The notes: a model not told the origin generated them from the sequence alone. A stretch of 64,000 bases of DNA from Actinoplanes ianthinogenes (GCF_018324205.1 NZ_AP023356.1:3923501-3987500); one strand, 5' to 3'; counted from the stretch's first letter, positions 42,445-52,542 are shown. Program-made: numbers and translations.

Positions 42445-44484
42445 TCATCGGCCGAACACTCGGCGGACCACCCGCTCGGCGGCGTGTCCGTCCTCCAGGG
42501 AGCAGAATCGCTCCCGGAACCGGGCCCGTGCCGCGGTCGCCCCGGCGCTCGTCACCTGCCCGCCGCGGAACGCCTCGACCAGCTCGGTGAAGGTCCGGAC
42601 GAAGGTTCCGGCGTGCTCCGTGGACAGATCGAAGGAGACCCCGCGGACCGCCCGGTAGACCTCCCAGTCCGGCGCGAAGATCACCAATGGCCGGTCCAGC
42701 ACCGCGTAGTCGAACATCACCGAGGAGAAGTCGGTGATCATGGCGTCCGAGGCCAGGCTGAGCTGCTCGATCGACGGGTGCCGGGACACGTCGAGGACCC
42801 GCGGGTGCCGGGGCGGGAAGCCCAGCGAGTCGTAGAAGTAGTGGCCGCGCAGCAGCACCCGGGTCTCCGGGCCGAGCGCCTCGGCCAGCTCGTCGACGTC
42901 CAGCACCGGGGTGAAGACCGGGTGCCACTCGCGGTGGGTGGGCGCGTAGAGCACCACCCGCTCGTGCGGGGCGATGCCCAGCGCGGCGCGGGCCGCGGCG
43001 GTGTCCGCGGGGGTGGCCAGGGCGAGCCGGTCGTTGCGCGGGTAGCCGGTCTCCAGGGTCTGCCCGGTGATCGGGAACTGCCGGTCCCAGAGCAGCGTGG
43101 TGTGCCGGTTCGCGGAGACGCTGAAGTCCCACTTGGCGATGTTGCGGCGCATCCGGTCGATGTCGAAGCCGCCCAGCGAGGCCGGGAACCGGGGCTGGTC
43201 CAGGCCCATCGTCTTGAGCGGGGTGCCGTGGTGGGTCTGCACGTGCACCTGGCCGGTGCGCTTGACCACGTACGGCGGGAAGGTGGCGTTGTTGATCAGG
43301 TACTTGGCGCGGGCCAGGGCGCGGAAGTACGCCCGGGTGCCGGGCCGGACGACCGGCACGCCGTCCGGGACCTCGCGGCCGTTCTTGATCACCCAGACGC
43401 CCGTGACGTCCGGGACCAGCTCGGCGGCCTTCTCGTAGATCGCCGCCGGGTTGCAGGCGTAGCCGCGGTACCAGTACGCGGCGTAGACCGCGAGCTTCTC
43501 GTCGATCGGGCGGCGCAACTGCGCCTGGTAATACAGCCGGAGCAGAGCCTTGCGCGCGGTGCGGCGCCCGCGGCGCAGCGGGCGGCGCAGGCGGCTCGGC
43601 AGCGCGCGGGCGACCCGCCACACCCGGTACGTCCGGTACGCGTCGTGGGCCAGCAGCCGGAACCGCATGCCGTCCAGGGGGCCGGTCCGGTGCCGGCGCA
43701 GCAGGGCCGCGATCCGGCCGAACATCGTGCGCCGGTCGCCGGGCGGGACCAGCCCGCGCCGCAGCACGCCGAGCAGGTCGTCGACCGCCCGGACCAGGGT
43801 CCGCGGGCCGGCCCCGGGCAGGCCGAGGACGTGCTCGTACTGGGTCACCGCGTCGGCGTGCGCCGGGGACGGGGTGCCGCGCAGCGCGCCCGGCCGGTCC
43901 GGGCGGAACACGTAGCAGGCGTGCTCGACGGTGGCGACGGTCGCGGCGGCGGCCAGCACGTCGTACGAAAAAGCGATGTCCTCGTAGCGGCCCGGCCGGA
44001 ACCGGATGCCCGCCTCGGTGAGGAACTGCCGCCGGACGATCAGACCGCCCAGCGGGACGGGCGGCGCGGCCAGCGCCGCCGTCCCGATCGGCGTGCCCGA
44101 CGGGGCGGTCCACCGGCTCACCTTGCGGTTCCACGCCTCCCGGGCCACCCCGACGACCAGCACGTCCGGTTTCTCGGCGGCCAGCCGCCCGGCGATCACC
44201 GGGAGCGCGCCGGGCACGATCCGGTCGTCGCCGTCGACGAACCACACGTAGTCGCCGGTGGCCCGGTCGAGGCCGGTGTTGCGGGCCTCGCCCGGGCCGC
44301 CGTTGCTCTCCCGGTGCACGACGACGAGGCGCGGGTCGGTCGCCGCGCGCTCGTCGAGCAGGGCGCCGCAGTGGTCGGGAGACGCGTCGTCGACCGCGAT
44401 CACCTCGGCGTCGGCGCCGATCGATTCCAGGCACTCCGACAGATATCCCTGCACCCGCCAGACGGGCACCACCACGGTGAGCAT
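42445..44484 (-). CDS. Bifunctional GT2 glycosyltransferase / CDP-glycerol-glycerophosphotransferase-like enzyme
   Basis: 679 residues. The GT-A domain (1-230) starts with VVVPVWRVQGYLSECLESI and has the VDGDD metal motif. A basic linker follows (RRPLRRGRRTARKALLRLYY). The C-terminal TagF/TarF-like polymerase domain (about 330-670) has HHGTPLKTMG, LYAPTHREWHP and DFSSVMFDYAVL. It probably adds a sugar and a polyol-phosphate unit in wall teichoic-acid-like polymer synthesis. galE lies 44 bp upstream on the same strand, likely in one operon. A larger protein of the same domain order is at 45.7-48.6 kb. Confidence 0.87.
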   Translation of the reverse strand: MLTVVVPVWRVQGYLSECLESIGADAEVIAVDDASPDHCGALLDERAATDPRLVVVHRESNGGPGEARNTGLDRATGDYVWFVDGDDRIVPGALPVIAGRLAAEKPDVLVVGVAREAWNRKVSRWTAPSGTPIGTAALAAPPVPLGGLIVRRQFLTEAGIRFRPGRYEDIAFSYDVLAAAATVATVEHACYVFRPDRPGALRGTPSPAHADAVTQYEHVLGLPGAGPRTLVRAVDDLLGVLRRGLVPPGDRRTMFGRIAALLRRHRTGPLDGMRFRLLAHDAYRTYRVWRVARALPSRLRRPLRRGRRTARKALLRLYYQAQLRRPIDEKLAVYAAYWYRGYACNPAAIYEKAAELVPDVTGVWVIKNGREVPDGVPVVRPGTRAYFRALARAKYLINNATFPPYVVKRTGQVHVQTHHGTPLKTMGLDQPRFPASLGGFDIDRMRRNIAKWDFSVSANRHTTLLWDRQFPITGQTLETGYPRNDRLALATPADTAAARAALGIAPHERVVLYAPTHREWHPVFTPVLDVDELAEALGPETRVLLRGHYFYDSLGFPPRHPRVLDVSRHPSIEQLSLASDAMITDFSSVMFDYAVLDRPLVIFAPDWEVYRAVRGVSFDLSTEHAGTFVRTFTELVEAFRGGQVTSAGATAARARFRERFCSLEDGHAAERVVRRVFGR

Positions 44485-44528
44485 GCGTGCGCTTTCAGTT
44501 GTCAGTGCTCGGGCAGGTCAGGCCTTTG

Positions 44529-45542
44529 CTAGGGCTTGCCGGCCAGGTCGGGAAGGATCCGCTCGCGCTGGGCGAACCAGTTCAGCGAGTCCCGGATGCC
44601 GTCCGCGACGCTGTGCTCGGCCCGCCAGCCGAGCAGGTCGGCGGCCCGGCTGCTGCGGGTGTAGGCGCCGGCCGAGTCGCCGGGGCGGCGCGGCGCGTGC
44701 TCGATCGCCACCGGGCGGTCGGCCACCTGGTTGAACGCCTCGACGAACTCCAGCACGGTGGTGCCGGTGCCGGTGCCCAGGTTGATCGCCAGCGAGCCGG
44801 CGCTGTCCGCCGGGAACAGCTCGTCGAAGACCTCCAGGGCCCGCAGGTGGGCGCCGGCCAGGTCCCAGACGTGCACGTAGTCACGGATGCCGGAGCCGTC
44901 CCGGGTCGGGTAGTCGACGCCGGTGACCGGGAACGGCCGGTCCGCCCGGTACGCCTCGATCAGCTTGCCCAGCGCGTGGCTCGGCGACGGCAACTGGAGG
45001 CCGGTCCGCATCTTCGGGTCGGCGCCGATCGGGTTGAAGTAGCGCAGCGAGAGGACGCGCAGCGGGGTGGCCGCGGTGATGTCGCCCAGCATCTGCTCGA
45101 CGATCAGCTTGGTCCGGGCGTACGGGCTCAGCGCCGTCAGGTTCGAGTTCTCGTCGACGGTGAAGTCCTCGCCGGGCTCGTAGATCGAGGCGGACGAGCT
45201 GAACAGCAGCCGGGTGACGCCCTTGGCGATCAGGTGGTCGACGAACTCCAGGGTCTTGGCGACGTTCTCCCGGTAGTAGTGCACCGGGTGCTCGACCGAC
45301 TCGGGGACCACGATCAGCGCGGCGCAGTGCACCACGGCGGTGATGTCCGGGTGCTCCGCGAAGACCCGGTCGAGCACCGCCGGGTCGGCGATGTCCCCCT
45401 CGTAGAACGGCCGGCCCTCGCAGAACTCGCGGCGCCCGGTGACCAGGTTGTCCAGAATTACCGGTTGGTGGCCGGCATCGAGCAGGCACGACGCGATCGT
45501 GCTCCCGATGAACCCCGCGCCTCCCGCGATGAGCACCTTCAC
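44529..45542 (-). CDS. galE: UDP-glucose 4-epimerase
   Basis: 337 residues of the extended short-chain dehydrogenase type. It has the NAD+ site LIAGGAGFIGS and the catalytic SSSASIYE serine with Tyr141/Lys145 in YARTKL. A family-typical late segment reads RDYVHVWDLAGAHL. It interconverts UDP-glucose and UDP-galactose (or the N-acetyl forms) and so supplies the adjacent glycopolymer enzymes. The GTG at 45542 is preferred because GAGAGGA lies 8 nt before it, whereas the in-frame ATG at 45551 directly abuts that box. Confidence 0.92.
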   Translation of the reverse strand: MKVLIAGGAGFIGSTIASCLLDAGHQPVILDNLVTGRREFCEGRPFYEGDIADPAVLDRVFAEHPDITAVVHCAALIVVPESVEHPVHYYRENVAKTLEFVDHLIAKGVTRLLFSSSASIYEPGEDFTVDENSNLTALSPYARTKLIVEQMLGDITAATPLRVLSLRYFNPIGADPKMRTGLQLPSPSHALGKLIEAYRADRPFPVTGVDYPTRDGSGIRDYVHVWDLAGAHLRALEVFDELFPADSAGSLAINLGTGTGTTVLEFVEAFNQVADRPVAIEHAPRRPGDSAGAYTRSSRAADLLGWRAEHSVADGIRDSLNWFAQRERILPDLAGKP

Positions 45543-45663
45543 GCGAAACATCCTCTCGATCTGCGATTTCCGGGGACGAGGCTAGCCGACCACCTCACCG
45601 TGGCGGGTATGACGTTCACCCGGGCGTGATCGCGAGAAAGGGCCTGTGTCCCTAGCTGTAACC

Positions 45664-45669
45664 TATGAT
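45664..45669 (+). promoter_or_regulatory. TATGAT -10 box upstream of the 953-residue fusion enzyme
   Basis: It would give a leader of about 65 nt before the GTG at 45741. No convincing -35 is visible at 16-18 bp. Confidence 0.35.
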
Positions 45670-45740
45670 GCTGACCGCCGTGGACCCCGCGCCCCCTGTC
45701 CACAACTTCCGCTCTTCTGAAGTCGAAGGACCCCTCACCC

Positions 45741-48602
45741 GTGACCTCGCCTGACCCACGACCGCCGGATGTCACAGTCGTGGTCATCGTGTACAACGAC
45801 GCGAAACGGATCGCGACAGCGGTCCAGTCGGTTCTTGATCAGTCGCTGCGCAGCCACGAGGTCATCGTGGTGGACGACCACAGCACGGACGAGACGCCCG
45901 CGGTGATGGAGAAGATCGTCGCGAAGCACCCGGACCTGGTGCGCTTCATCCGCCTGCCGAAGAACTCGGGGCACTGCGGGGCGCCGCGGAACGCGGGGGT
46001 GGCCCAGGCGCGCGGCCGCTTCATCATGTTCCTGGACAGCGACGACACCCTGGACCGGCACGCCTGCCGGAACATGGTGGCCGAGGCCGAGCGGACCGAG
46101 GCCGACCTGGTGATCGGCCGCTGCGTGCGGGTCGACGTGGCGACCGGCCGGGAGACCTCGTGGATGCCGTGGCTGGTCCACCAGAAGGTGGTGTACTCGT
46201 CCATCCACGAGCAGCCCGACCTGCTCTACGACGTGCTCTCCACCAACAAGCTGTACCGCAAGGACTTCCTGAAGCGGGAGAACCTGGTCTTCCTGGAGGA
46301 CCGGCTCTACGAGGACAACCTCTTCTCCGCCTCGGCCTACCTGGCGGCCAAGAAGATCGCGGTCATCCCGCAGCGGATCTACAACTGGATGATCGAGACC
46401 AAGGCGGCCAACCTCTCGATCACCCGCCGCGCCGCCGACCTGCGCAACATCACCGACCGGATCGCGGTCACCAAGCAGATCGACGAGCTGCTGCACGCGC
46501 ACGACGCCGACGAGCTGCGGTTGCAGAAAGACATCCGGTTCATCGAGAACGACCTGCGGGTGCACCTGGCCCGGCTCAGCCAGCTGCCCGAGGAGAACCA
46601 GCAGGCCCTGGTCGAGACCGCGCGGCCGTACGTGCAGACACTCCAGGAGGAGGCGTTCCGGCGGGCCAAGCCGCTGCCCGCGATGGCCGCCTACCTGGTC
46701 CGGCAGGGTGACCACCGGGGCGTCGCCGCGGTGCACGACTACCTGGTGAACCGCGGGATCAAGGCCCGGCTCACCACCGACCTGGTGATCGACGGCGGCC
46801 GGGTGTACTGGACCGACCGGCACCTGGACGACGCGCTGGGCCGCGACGTCCTGGACGTCACCGAGATGGGCTTCCAGGACCGGCCGATCAGCAAGCTGCG
46901 GCTCGGCAGCGAGATCCGCGAGGTACGCCTGTCCGGCGAGAAGGTCGTCCTGACCGGCGTCTTCACCAACCCGCTCGGCCGGATCGGCGCGGAGGGCAAG
47001 CCGAAAGCCCGGCTGATCTTCGAGAACCGGCGGAACAAGCAGCGCTCGTTCGCCACCGGGGTGAAACTGGCCGTCGGCGAGCACCGGGTCACCTGGACCG
47101 CGTCGTTCGACTCGGCCGCGCTGCTGCGCCCGGTCGGCCTGGTCGACCCGGTGTGGTCGGTCAAGCTGGCGCTGCACACCGGCGGCGAGGTCGCCAACCT
47201 GGCGCTGTTCGCCGACCCCGAGGTGATGGACCAGCTCAAGCTGCCGACCCGCCCGCGGCTGAGCCGGCTGACCGCCGACGTCTTCGAGGCGTACCAGGCG
47301 GACGGCCTGAACATCGCGTTCCGGCTGGCGGCCGAGGGGTCCGCGGCCAAGGCCGGCGCCTCGGTGATCACCGCGGTGCGCGACACCCACCTCGGCGACC
47401 GGGCCTGGGGCCTGGTGGCCGAGTTGCAGCGGACCACCCGGCAGAAGAAGAACCAGCGCGCCACCAAGCTGTCCTGGTACGAGAACGTCTTCACCAAGAT
47501 GCCCATCAAGAAGGGCAGCGTGGTCTTCGAGAGCCACATGGGCAAGCAGTACTCGGACAGCCCGCGGGCGATCTACGAGGAGATGAAGCGGGCCGGGATC
47601 AAGTTCGACCCGATCTGGGTGCACGCCGACCCCAACCCGACCGGCTTCCCCAAGGACGTCAAGCTGGTGCATCGGCAGTCGTACGCGTACCTGCGCGCGC
47701 TGGGCACCGCCGAGTTCTGGATCGACAACCAGGGCTTCCCGCACGACCTGCGCAAGCGGGCCGGGACCACGTACATCCAGACCTGGCACGGGTCGGCGTT
47801 CAAGCGGATGGGCTTCGACCAGGCCGCCGTGAAGCAGCAGACCGAGAAGCAGCAGGAGCGGCTCCAGACCGCGATCGACCGGTTCGACTACTTCCTGGTG
47901 CGCTCCGAGCACGACGTGCGCACCCTGGCCAAGGGCCTGCGGATCGGCGCCGAGCTGCTACGCGTCGGCTACCCGCGCAACGACGCCCTGGTGAACAACG
48001 ACAACCAGGCCGAGCTGGCGCAGCTGCGCAAACAGCTCGGCCTGACCGACGGGCGCAAGGTGGTGCTCTACGCGCCCACCTTCCGGCCCGAGGAGGTCAA
48101 CCGGAAATCCGGCCTGGAGCTGCCGTTCGACCTGGGCGACTTCGTGCACCGGTTCGGTGAGGAGGTGGTGCTGCTGATCCGCCCGCACTACCTGGTCTCG
48201 TTCGCGCTCCCGCCGGCCTACGAGCACTCGGTGCGCAACGTGCAGCACGTGCACGACGTGACCCCGCTGATGCAGATCGCCGACGCGCTGATCACCGACT
48301 ACTCGTCGCTGATGTTCGACTATTCGCTGCTCGACCGTCCGATGATCTTCCACGTCCCGGACTACGACGACTACGTCAACACCAGCCGGGGCGCCTACTT
48401 CGACCTGGCCACCACCGCGCCGGGCCCGATCACCCAGACCTCGGACGAGCTGCTGGCCGCGGTCGCCGACCTGGACGGGAACCTGACGGCGTACGCCGCC
48501 AAGCGCCGGGAGTTCGTGGCCGAGTACGGCGAGTTCGACACCGGCCAGGCCGCGAAGGCCGTGGTGGACCACTTCTTCCGGACGGGGAACCGGCGTGGCT
48601 GA
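45741..48602 (+). CDS. Bifunctional GT2 glycosyltransferase / TagF-like polymerase, large form
   Basis: 953 residues. The GT-A domain (about 10-240) has VVVIVYNDAKRIATAVQSVL and FLDSDD. A middle region of about 300 residues includes a beta-rich part (VDPVWSVKLALHTGGEVANL). The C-terminal CDP-glycerol-glycerophosphotransferase-like domain (about 590-950) has TWHGSAFKRMGFDQ, LYAPTFRPEE and DYSSLMFDYSLLDRPM. It likely extends a phosphate-linked glycopolymer at the membrane. The downstream GT4 gene overlaps its end by 8 bp, so the two are co-translated. It shares domain order with the enzyme at 42.4-44.5 kb but has the extra middle region. Confidence 0.88.
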   Translation: MTSPDPRPPDVTVVVIVYNDAKRIATAVQSVLDQSLRSHEVIVVDDHSTDETPAVMEKIVAKHPDLVRFIRLPKNSGHCGAPRNAGVAQARGRFIMFLDSDDTLDRHACRNMVAEAERTEADLVIGRCVRVDVATGRETSWMPWLVHQKVVYSSIHEQPDLLYDVLSTNKLYRKDFLKRENLVFLEDRLYEDNLFSASAYLAAKKIAVIPQRIYNWMIETKAANLSITRRAADLRNITDRIAVTKQIDELLHAHDADELRLQKDIRFIENDLRVHLARLSQLPEENQQALVETARPYVQTLQEEAFRRAKPLPAMAAYLVRQGDHRGVAAVHDYLVNRGIKARLTTDLVIDGGRVYWTDRHLDDALGRDVLDVTEMGFQDRPISKLRLGSEIREVRLSGEKVVLTGVFTNPLGRIGAEGKPKARLIFENRRNKQRSFATGVKLAVGEHRVTWTASFDSAALLRPVGLVDPVWSVKLALHTGGEVANLALFADPEVMDQLKLPTRPRLSRLTADVFEAYQADGLNIAFRLAAEGSAAKAGASVITAVRDTHLGDRAWGLVAELQRTTRQKKNQRATKLSWYENVFTKMPIKKGSVVFESHMGKQYSDSPRAIYEEMKRAGIKFDPIWVHADPNPTGFPKDVKLVHRQSYAYLRALGTAEFWIDNQGFPHDLRKRAGTTYIQTWHGSAFKRMGFDQAAVKQQTEKQQERLQTAIDRFDYFLVRSEHDVRTLAKGLRIGAELLRVGYPRNDALVNNDNQAELAQLRKQLGLTDGRKVVLYAPTFRPEEVNRKSGLELPFDLGDFVHRFGEEVVLLIRPHYLVSFALPPAYEHSVRNVQHVHDVTPLMQIADALITDYSSLMFDYSLLDRPMIFHVPDYDDYVNTSRGAYFDLATTAPGPITQTSDELLAAVADLDGNLTAYAAKRREFVAEYGEFDTGQAAKAVVDHFFRTGNRRG

Positions 48603-49743
48603 CAACCGAGACGTCTTCCTGGTCGTCAACAGCGTCGACGAGCTGGGCGGGCTGACCAAGTGGGCGCACGACATCGCCCACCTGTTCACCGCCCGTGGCC
48701 ACCGGGTCACCATGATCGGCGTCGAGCCGGCCACCGACTTCCGGGACTACGGCAGCGACCTGCCGTTCGAGAAACACACCCTGCACGCCGAGAAGCTGCC
48801 GCGCCGGCACAAGGTCACCGGCCTGGCCGCGCTGAACCCGGCGCACGCCCGGCAGGTCCGCCGGCGCGAGCAGCTCTTCGAGGGCGGGGTGGCCCGGCTC
48901 AACGAGCTGCTGCGCACCGGCGGTCCCGGTTCGGTGGTGATCGCCGCGCAGGTCTGGGCGGCCGAGTGGGTGGTCGCCGCGGACACCACCGGCATGCACG
49001 TGATCGGCATGTCCCACGAGTCCTGGGCGGCGTGCAAGGCGAGCAGCCGGTTCCCCCGGGTGCTCAAGTACTACGGCGACATGGACATGCACCTGTCGCT
49101 GACCGAGGCGGACTCGGACGCCTGGGCCCGGTCCGGCATGTCGAACGTCGGCGCGATGCCGAACCCGTTGATGACGGTGCCGAAAACCAAGCCGACGCTG
49201 GACGAGAAAACCCTGGTCACACTCGGCCGGCTGAACCACGAGAAGGGCATGGACCTGCTCCTCGAGGCGTGGGCCCCGGTCGCCGCCCGGCACCCGGACT
49301 GGCAGCTGAAGGTCTTCGGCGCCGGGCCGGACGAGCAGATCCTGCGCACCCAGGCCCGGGACCTCGGCCTGGACGACACGGCGATCTTCCAGGGCACCAC
49401 GACCGACATCGACGGCGCGCTCAGCTCCGCCTCGGTCTACGTGCTGCCGTCGCGGGCCGAGGGCTTCCCGATCGCGGTGATGGAGGCGATGGCGTACGGC
49501 CTGCCGACCGTGGCCTTCGACTGCGCCCCGGGCATCCGGGAGCTGATCGAGGACGAGGTCAGCGGCGGCCTGGTGGTCACCGCGGGCAACGTGCCGGGCT
49601 TCACCGCCGGGATCGAGCGGCTGATCGACGACCGGGAGCTGCGGGCCAAGCTGGGCTCGGCCGGCCGCGAGTCGGTGCAGCGGTACAGCCCGGACAGCAT
49701 CATGGACCGCTGGGAAGCCGTCTTCACCCTGCTGGACAGGTAG
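48595..49743 (+). CDS. GT4-type glycosyltransferase
   Basis: 382 residues of the GT-B fold. The donor-binding C-terminal half starts at LVTLGRLNHEKGMDLLLEAW and carries the EX7E-type motif SRAEGFPIAVMEAMAYGLP. The N-terminal half starts with VVNSVDELGGLTKWAHDIA. It is probably a retaining transferase using a UDP- or GDP-sugar, decorating or priming the glycopolymer made by the enzyme it overlaps. The start is GTG. Its stop lies four bases from the convergent dehydrogenase stop. Confidence 0.88.
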   Translation: MADNRDVFLVVNSVDELGGLTKWAHDIAHLFTARGHRVTMIGVEPATDFRDYGSDLPFEKHTLHAEKLPRRHKVTGLAALNPAHARQVRRREQLFEGGVARLNELLRTGGPGSVVIAAQVWAAEWVVAADTTGMHVIGMSHESWAACKASSRFPRVLKYYGDMDMHLSLTEADSDAWARSGMSNVGAMPNPLMTVPKTKPTLDEKTLVTLGRLNHEKGMDLLLEAWAPVAARHPDWQLKVFGAGPDEQILRTQARDLGLDDTAIFQGTTTDIDGALSSASVYVLPSRAEGFPIAVMEAMAYGLPTVAFDCAPGIRELIEDEVSGGLVVTAGNVPGFTAGIERLIDDRELRAKLGSAGRESVQRYSPDSIMDRWEAVFTLLDR

Positions 49744-49747
49744 CCGG

Positions 49748-51031
49748 CTAGCCGCCGATGAGCAGGCGGCGGATGGGGGCCAGGCGGGTGGGGTCGGTGA
49801 TGCGGCGGCCGTCCACCAGCACCGTCACACCGGGCAGGTCGGCGGGGGTGAGGGTGCGGTACTCCGCGTGGTCGGCCTGCACGATCGCCGCCTCGACCGG
49901 CTCGCCGGTCCAGGCCGGCAGGCCCAGCGCGGTCAGCTCGGCCTCGCTGTACATCGGATCGGCGACGTACGCCGTGGCCCCGCGCCGCCGCAGCTCGGCG
50001 ACCGTGGGAAAGACCCCGGAGAACGCCGTCTCCTTCACCCCGCCCCGATAGGCCGCGCCGAGCACCAGCACCGCCCGGCCGGTCAGCGGCCCCAGCGCGG
50101 CGGCGAGCAGGTCGACCGCGTACCCGGGCATCCCGGCGTTCGCCTCCCGGGCCGCCCGGACCACGGTGGCCGCCGGGTCGTTCCACAGGTACAGCCGCGG
50201 GTAGACCGGGATGCAGTGCCCGCCGACCGCGATCCCGGGCGTGTGGATGTGGCTGTACGGCTGCGTGTTGCACGCCTCGATCACCGCGTGCACGTCGATG
50301 CCGAGCGTGCCGGCGTACCGGGCGAACTGGTTGGCCAGCCCGATGTTCACGTCCCGGTACGTCGTCTCGGCCAGTTTCGCCAGCTCGGCGGCCTCGGCAC
50401 TGCCCAGGTCCCAGACGCCGTTGGGCCGGGACAGGTCGGCGCGCTCGTCGAAGTCCAGCACCGCCCGGTAGAACGCGACCCCGCGCGCCGCCGACGTGGC
50501 GTTCACCCCGCCCACCAGTTTCGGGTACTTCCGCAGGTCGGCGAAGACCCGCCCGGTGAGCACCCGCTCCGGGCTGAACACCAGGTCGAAGTCCTCGCCG
50601 GCGACCAGGCCGGAGCCCTCGCGCAGCAGCGGCGCCCAGCGCTGCCGGGTGGTGCCGACCGGCAGCGTGGTCTCGTAGCTGACCAGCGTCCCGGGGCGCA
50701 GCCCGCGGGCGATGTCCCGGGTGGCCGACTCCATCCAGCCGAAGTCCGGCTGCCCGCCGTCGTCGACGAAGAGCGGCACCACCACCACGACGGCGTCCGA
50801 CCGGGCGACCGCCGCGCTGGTGTCGGTGGTCGCGGTGAGCAGGCCGGCGGTGACCGCCTCCTTGAGCCGGATGTCCAGGTCGGCCTCGCCGGGGAACGGG
50901 ACCAGGCCCTCGTTCACCGACCGGACGGTCGGCTCGGCCACGTCGGCGCCGAGCACGGTGTGCCCCTTGCCGGCGAACTGGACGGCGAGCGGCAGTCCGA
51001 TCTTGCCCAGGCCCACCACGCAGATCCTCAT
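49748..51031 (-). CDS. Nucleotide-sugar (UDP-HexNAc) 6-dehydrogenase
   Basis: 427 residues. The NAD site is CVVGLGKIGLPLAVQFAGKG, the central domain has LAKLAETTYRDVNIGLANQF, and the catalytic Cys273 is in GGHCIPVYP. WecC/WbpA-like features suggest oxidation of UDP-GlcNAc or UDP-ManNAc at C6 to the uronic acid rather than UDP-glucose, but specificity is inferred. The ATG overlaps the stop of the upstream glycosyltransferase (ATGA), and GGAGGAGAGGG precedes it, so the two form an operon. It may feed the aminotransferase route at 57.8-59.9 kb. Confidence 0.87.
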   Translation of the reverse strand: MRICVVGLGKIGLPLAVQFAGKGHTVLGADVAEPTVRSVNEGLVPFPGEADLDIRLKEAVTAGLLTATTDTSAAVARSDAVVVVVPLFVDDGGQPDFGWMESATRDIARGLRPGTLVSYETTLPVGTTRQRWAPLLREGSGLVAGEDFDLVFSPERVLTGRVFADLRKYPKLVGGVNATSAARGVAFYRAVLDFDERADLSRPNGVWDLGSAEAAELAKLAETTYRDVNIGLANQFARYAGTLGIDVHAVIEACNTQPYSHIHTPGIAVGGHCIPVYPRLYLWNDPAATVVRAAREANAGMPGYAVDLLAAALGPLTGRAVLVLGAAYRGGVKETAFSGVFPTVAELRRRGATAYVADPMYSEAELTALGLPAWTGEPVEAAIVQADHAEYRTLTPADLPGVTVLVDGRRITDPTRLAPIRRLLIGG

Positions 51032-52542
51032 CCGACCCTCTCCTCCAGCAGTCCCCGGTAGACGTCGATCAGCACCTCGGCCTGGCTGTCCCAGGTCCAG
51101 GTATCGAGCAGGCCGGGCTTCTCGTACGCCGCCCGGTAGGCCTGCGGGTCGGCCAGCACCTGCCGCACCGCCCGCAGGTAGTCGTCCAGATCCTGGGCCC
51201 GGAACACCTCGCCCTGCCCGGTCTCCCGCACCGCCGCGGCCATCGTCCGCACGTCGCTGACCACCAGCGGCAGCCGGGCGTGCGAGTACTCGAAGAACTT
51301 GGTGATCAGCGCGATCTCGTGGTTCGGCCAGTGGTGGATCGGGATCACCCCGGCGTCCGCCCCGGCCAGCATCGGCACCACCTGCCAGTGCGGCACGTAG
51401 GAGAGGATGTGCAGCCGGTCCCGGACGCCGAGCTCGCCGGCCCGCTTGCCCAGCCCGGTCAGGAACGCGCCGTGGTGGTTGTTGGTGACCAGCGCGACAT
51501 GCACGCCGGGCTGCCGGGGCAGCGCCTCGACCATGATGTCCAGGCCGCGTTGCGGAGCGGCGGCGCCACTGTAGACCAGCAGCGGGGTGTCCGGGCCGAC
51601 GCCGCACATGGCGCGCAGGTCCGCGCCCGGCTCGGCGGGCTCCTCCGGCCCGTGGTCGAAGGCGGGCGCGTTCAGGATCACCCGGGGCGTGCCGCGCAGG
51701 CCGTGCGCCGTGCGCAGCATGCCGGCCAGGTCGTCGGAGACCGTGGTGACCGCGTCGGCGTACGGCGCGTACTCCCGCTCGTGCGCCATGTGCCCGAGCC
51801 GCCAGCGGGCGTGCTCGGTCCACGGGCGGACCCCGGGCAGGAACTCGTGCGCGTCCCAGACCAGCTTGACGTCGCGCCCCCGGGCCCGGGCGCGGATCTT
51901 GGCGCGGGCGCCGACGCCGAGCATCCGGAAGTCGTTGGCGTGGATCAGATCCGGATCAAGACCATCGACCACCTTTCCGTACGCCAGCTCCCAGTCCCAC
52001 AGCCCGGGCTCGATCCGCCGCCACGACCGGTCGCCCAGCGTGGCCTGCCAGAACCAGGTGTAGAGCCGGTCGGCCGGGGTGTCCAGCCGCTTGCGGGCGG
52101 CCCGCGACCGGGTGGTCTGCCGCCGGCGCAGGGTCACCCACTTGCCGGTGGCCCGGGCGGCCAGCGACTCGGCCCGCAGCAGTGCCGCGGCCGGCCCCTG
52201 CGGCCCCATCGCCCGGCGCACCTGGAGGTCGGCCTTCCACGCCTTGACCGCCTGGGCCCGCTGCGTGCCGACCCCGGTCGGCGGGTACGCCAGCGGCGCC
52301 GCCACCCAGGGCCGGCGGAACTCGTGCGGGCGCTTGTGCAGGGGCGTCGGCATCGGCACCAGCCGGACCTGCGCCGGCCCGAGGGTCCAGGTGTGCTCCT
52401 TGCCGTCCGGCGACCGGCCCAGCAGGGTCACCTCGAAACCGGCCTCGGCGGCCGACCGGGCCTGCTTCTGCACCCGCGAGTCGCCGTGCACGCCGTTGTC
52501 GACGAGCATGACGATCCGCTGCCCGGCCTCGGCCCCGTCCAT
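51028..52542 (-). CDS. GT4-like glycosyltransferase
   Basis: 504 residues of the GT-B fold. The N-terminal part starts IVMLVDNGVHGDSRVQKQARS and is long and basic. The acceptor-side motif LIHANDFRMLGVGA precedes VWDAHEFLPGV. The donor side reads LLVYSGAAAPQRGLDIMVEAL and GVIPIHHWPNHEIALITKFFEY. It is translationally coupled to the nucleotide-sugar dehydrogenase that follows, so it may use the sugar that enzyme makes. AAAGAGAG before the ATG supports the start. Confidence 0.84.
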   Translation of the reverse strand: MDGAEAGQRIVMLVDNGVHGDSRVQKQARSAAEAGFEVTLLGRSPDGKEHTWTLGPAQVRLVPMPTPLHKRPHEFRRPWVAAPLAYPPTGVGTQRAQAVKAWKADLQVRRAMGPQGPAAALLRAESLAARATGKWVTLRRRQTTRSRAARKRLDTPADRLYTWFWQATLGDRSWRRIEPGLWDWELAYGKVVDGLDPDLIHANDFRMLGVGARAKIRARARGRDVKLVWDAHEFLPGVRPWTEHARWRLGHMAHEREYAPYADAVTTVSDDLAGMLRTAHGLRGTPRVILNAPAFDHGPEEPAEPGADLRAMCGVGPDTPLLVYSGAAAPQRGLDIMVEALPRQPGVHVALVTNNHHGAFLTGLGKRAGELGVRDRLHILSYVPHWQVVPMLAGADAGVIPIHHWPNHEIALITKFFEYSHARLPLVVSDVRTMAAAVRETGQGEVFRAQDLDDYLRAVRQVLADPQAYRAAYEKPGLLDTWTWDSQAEVLIDVYRGLLEERVG

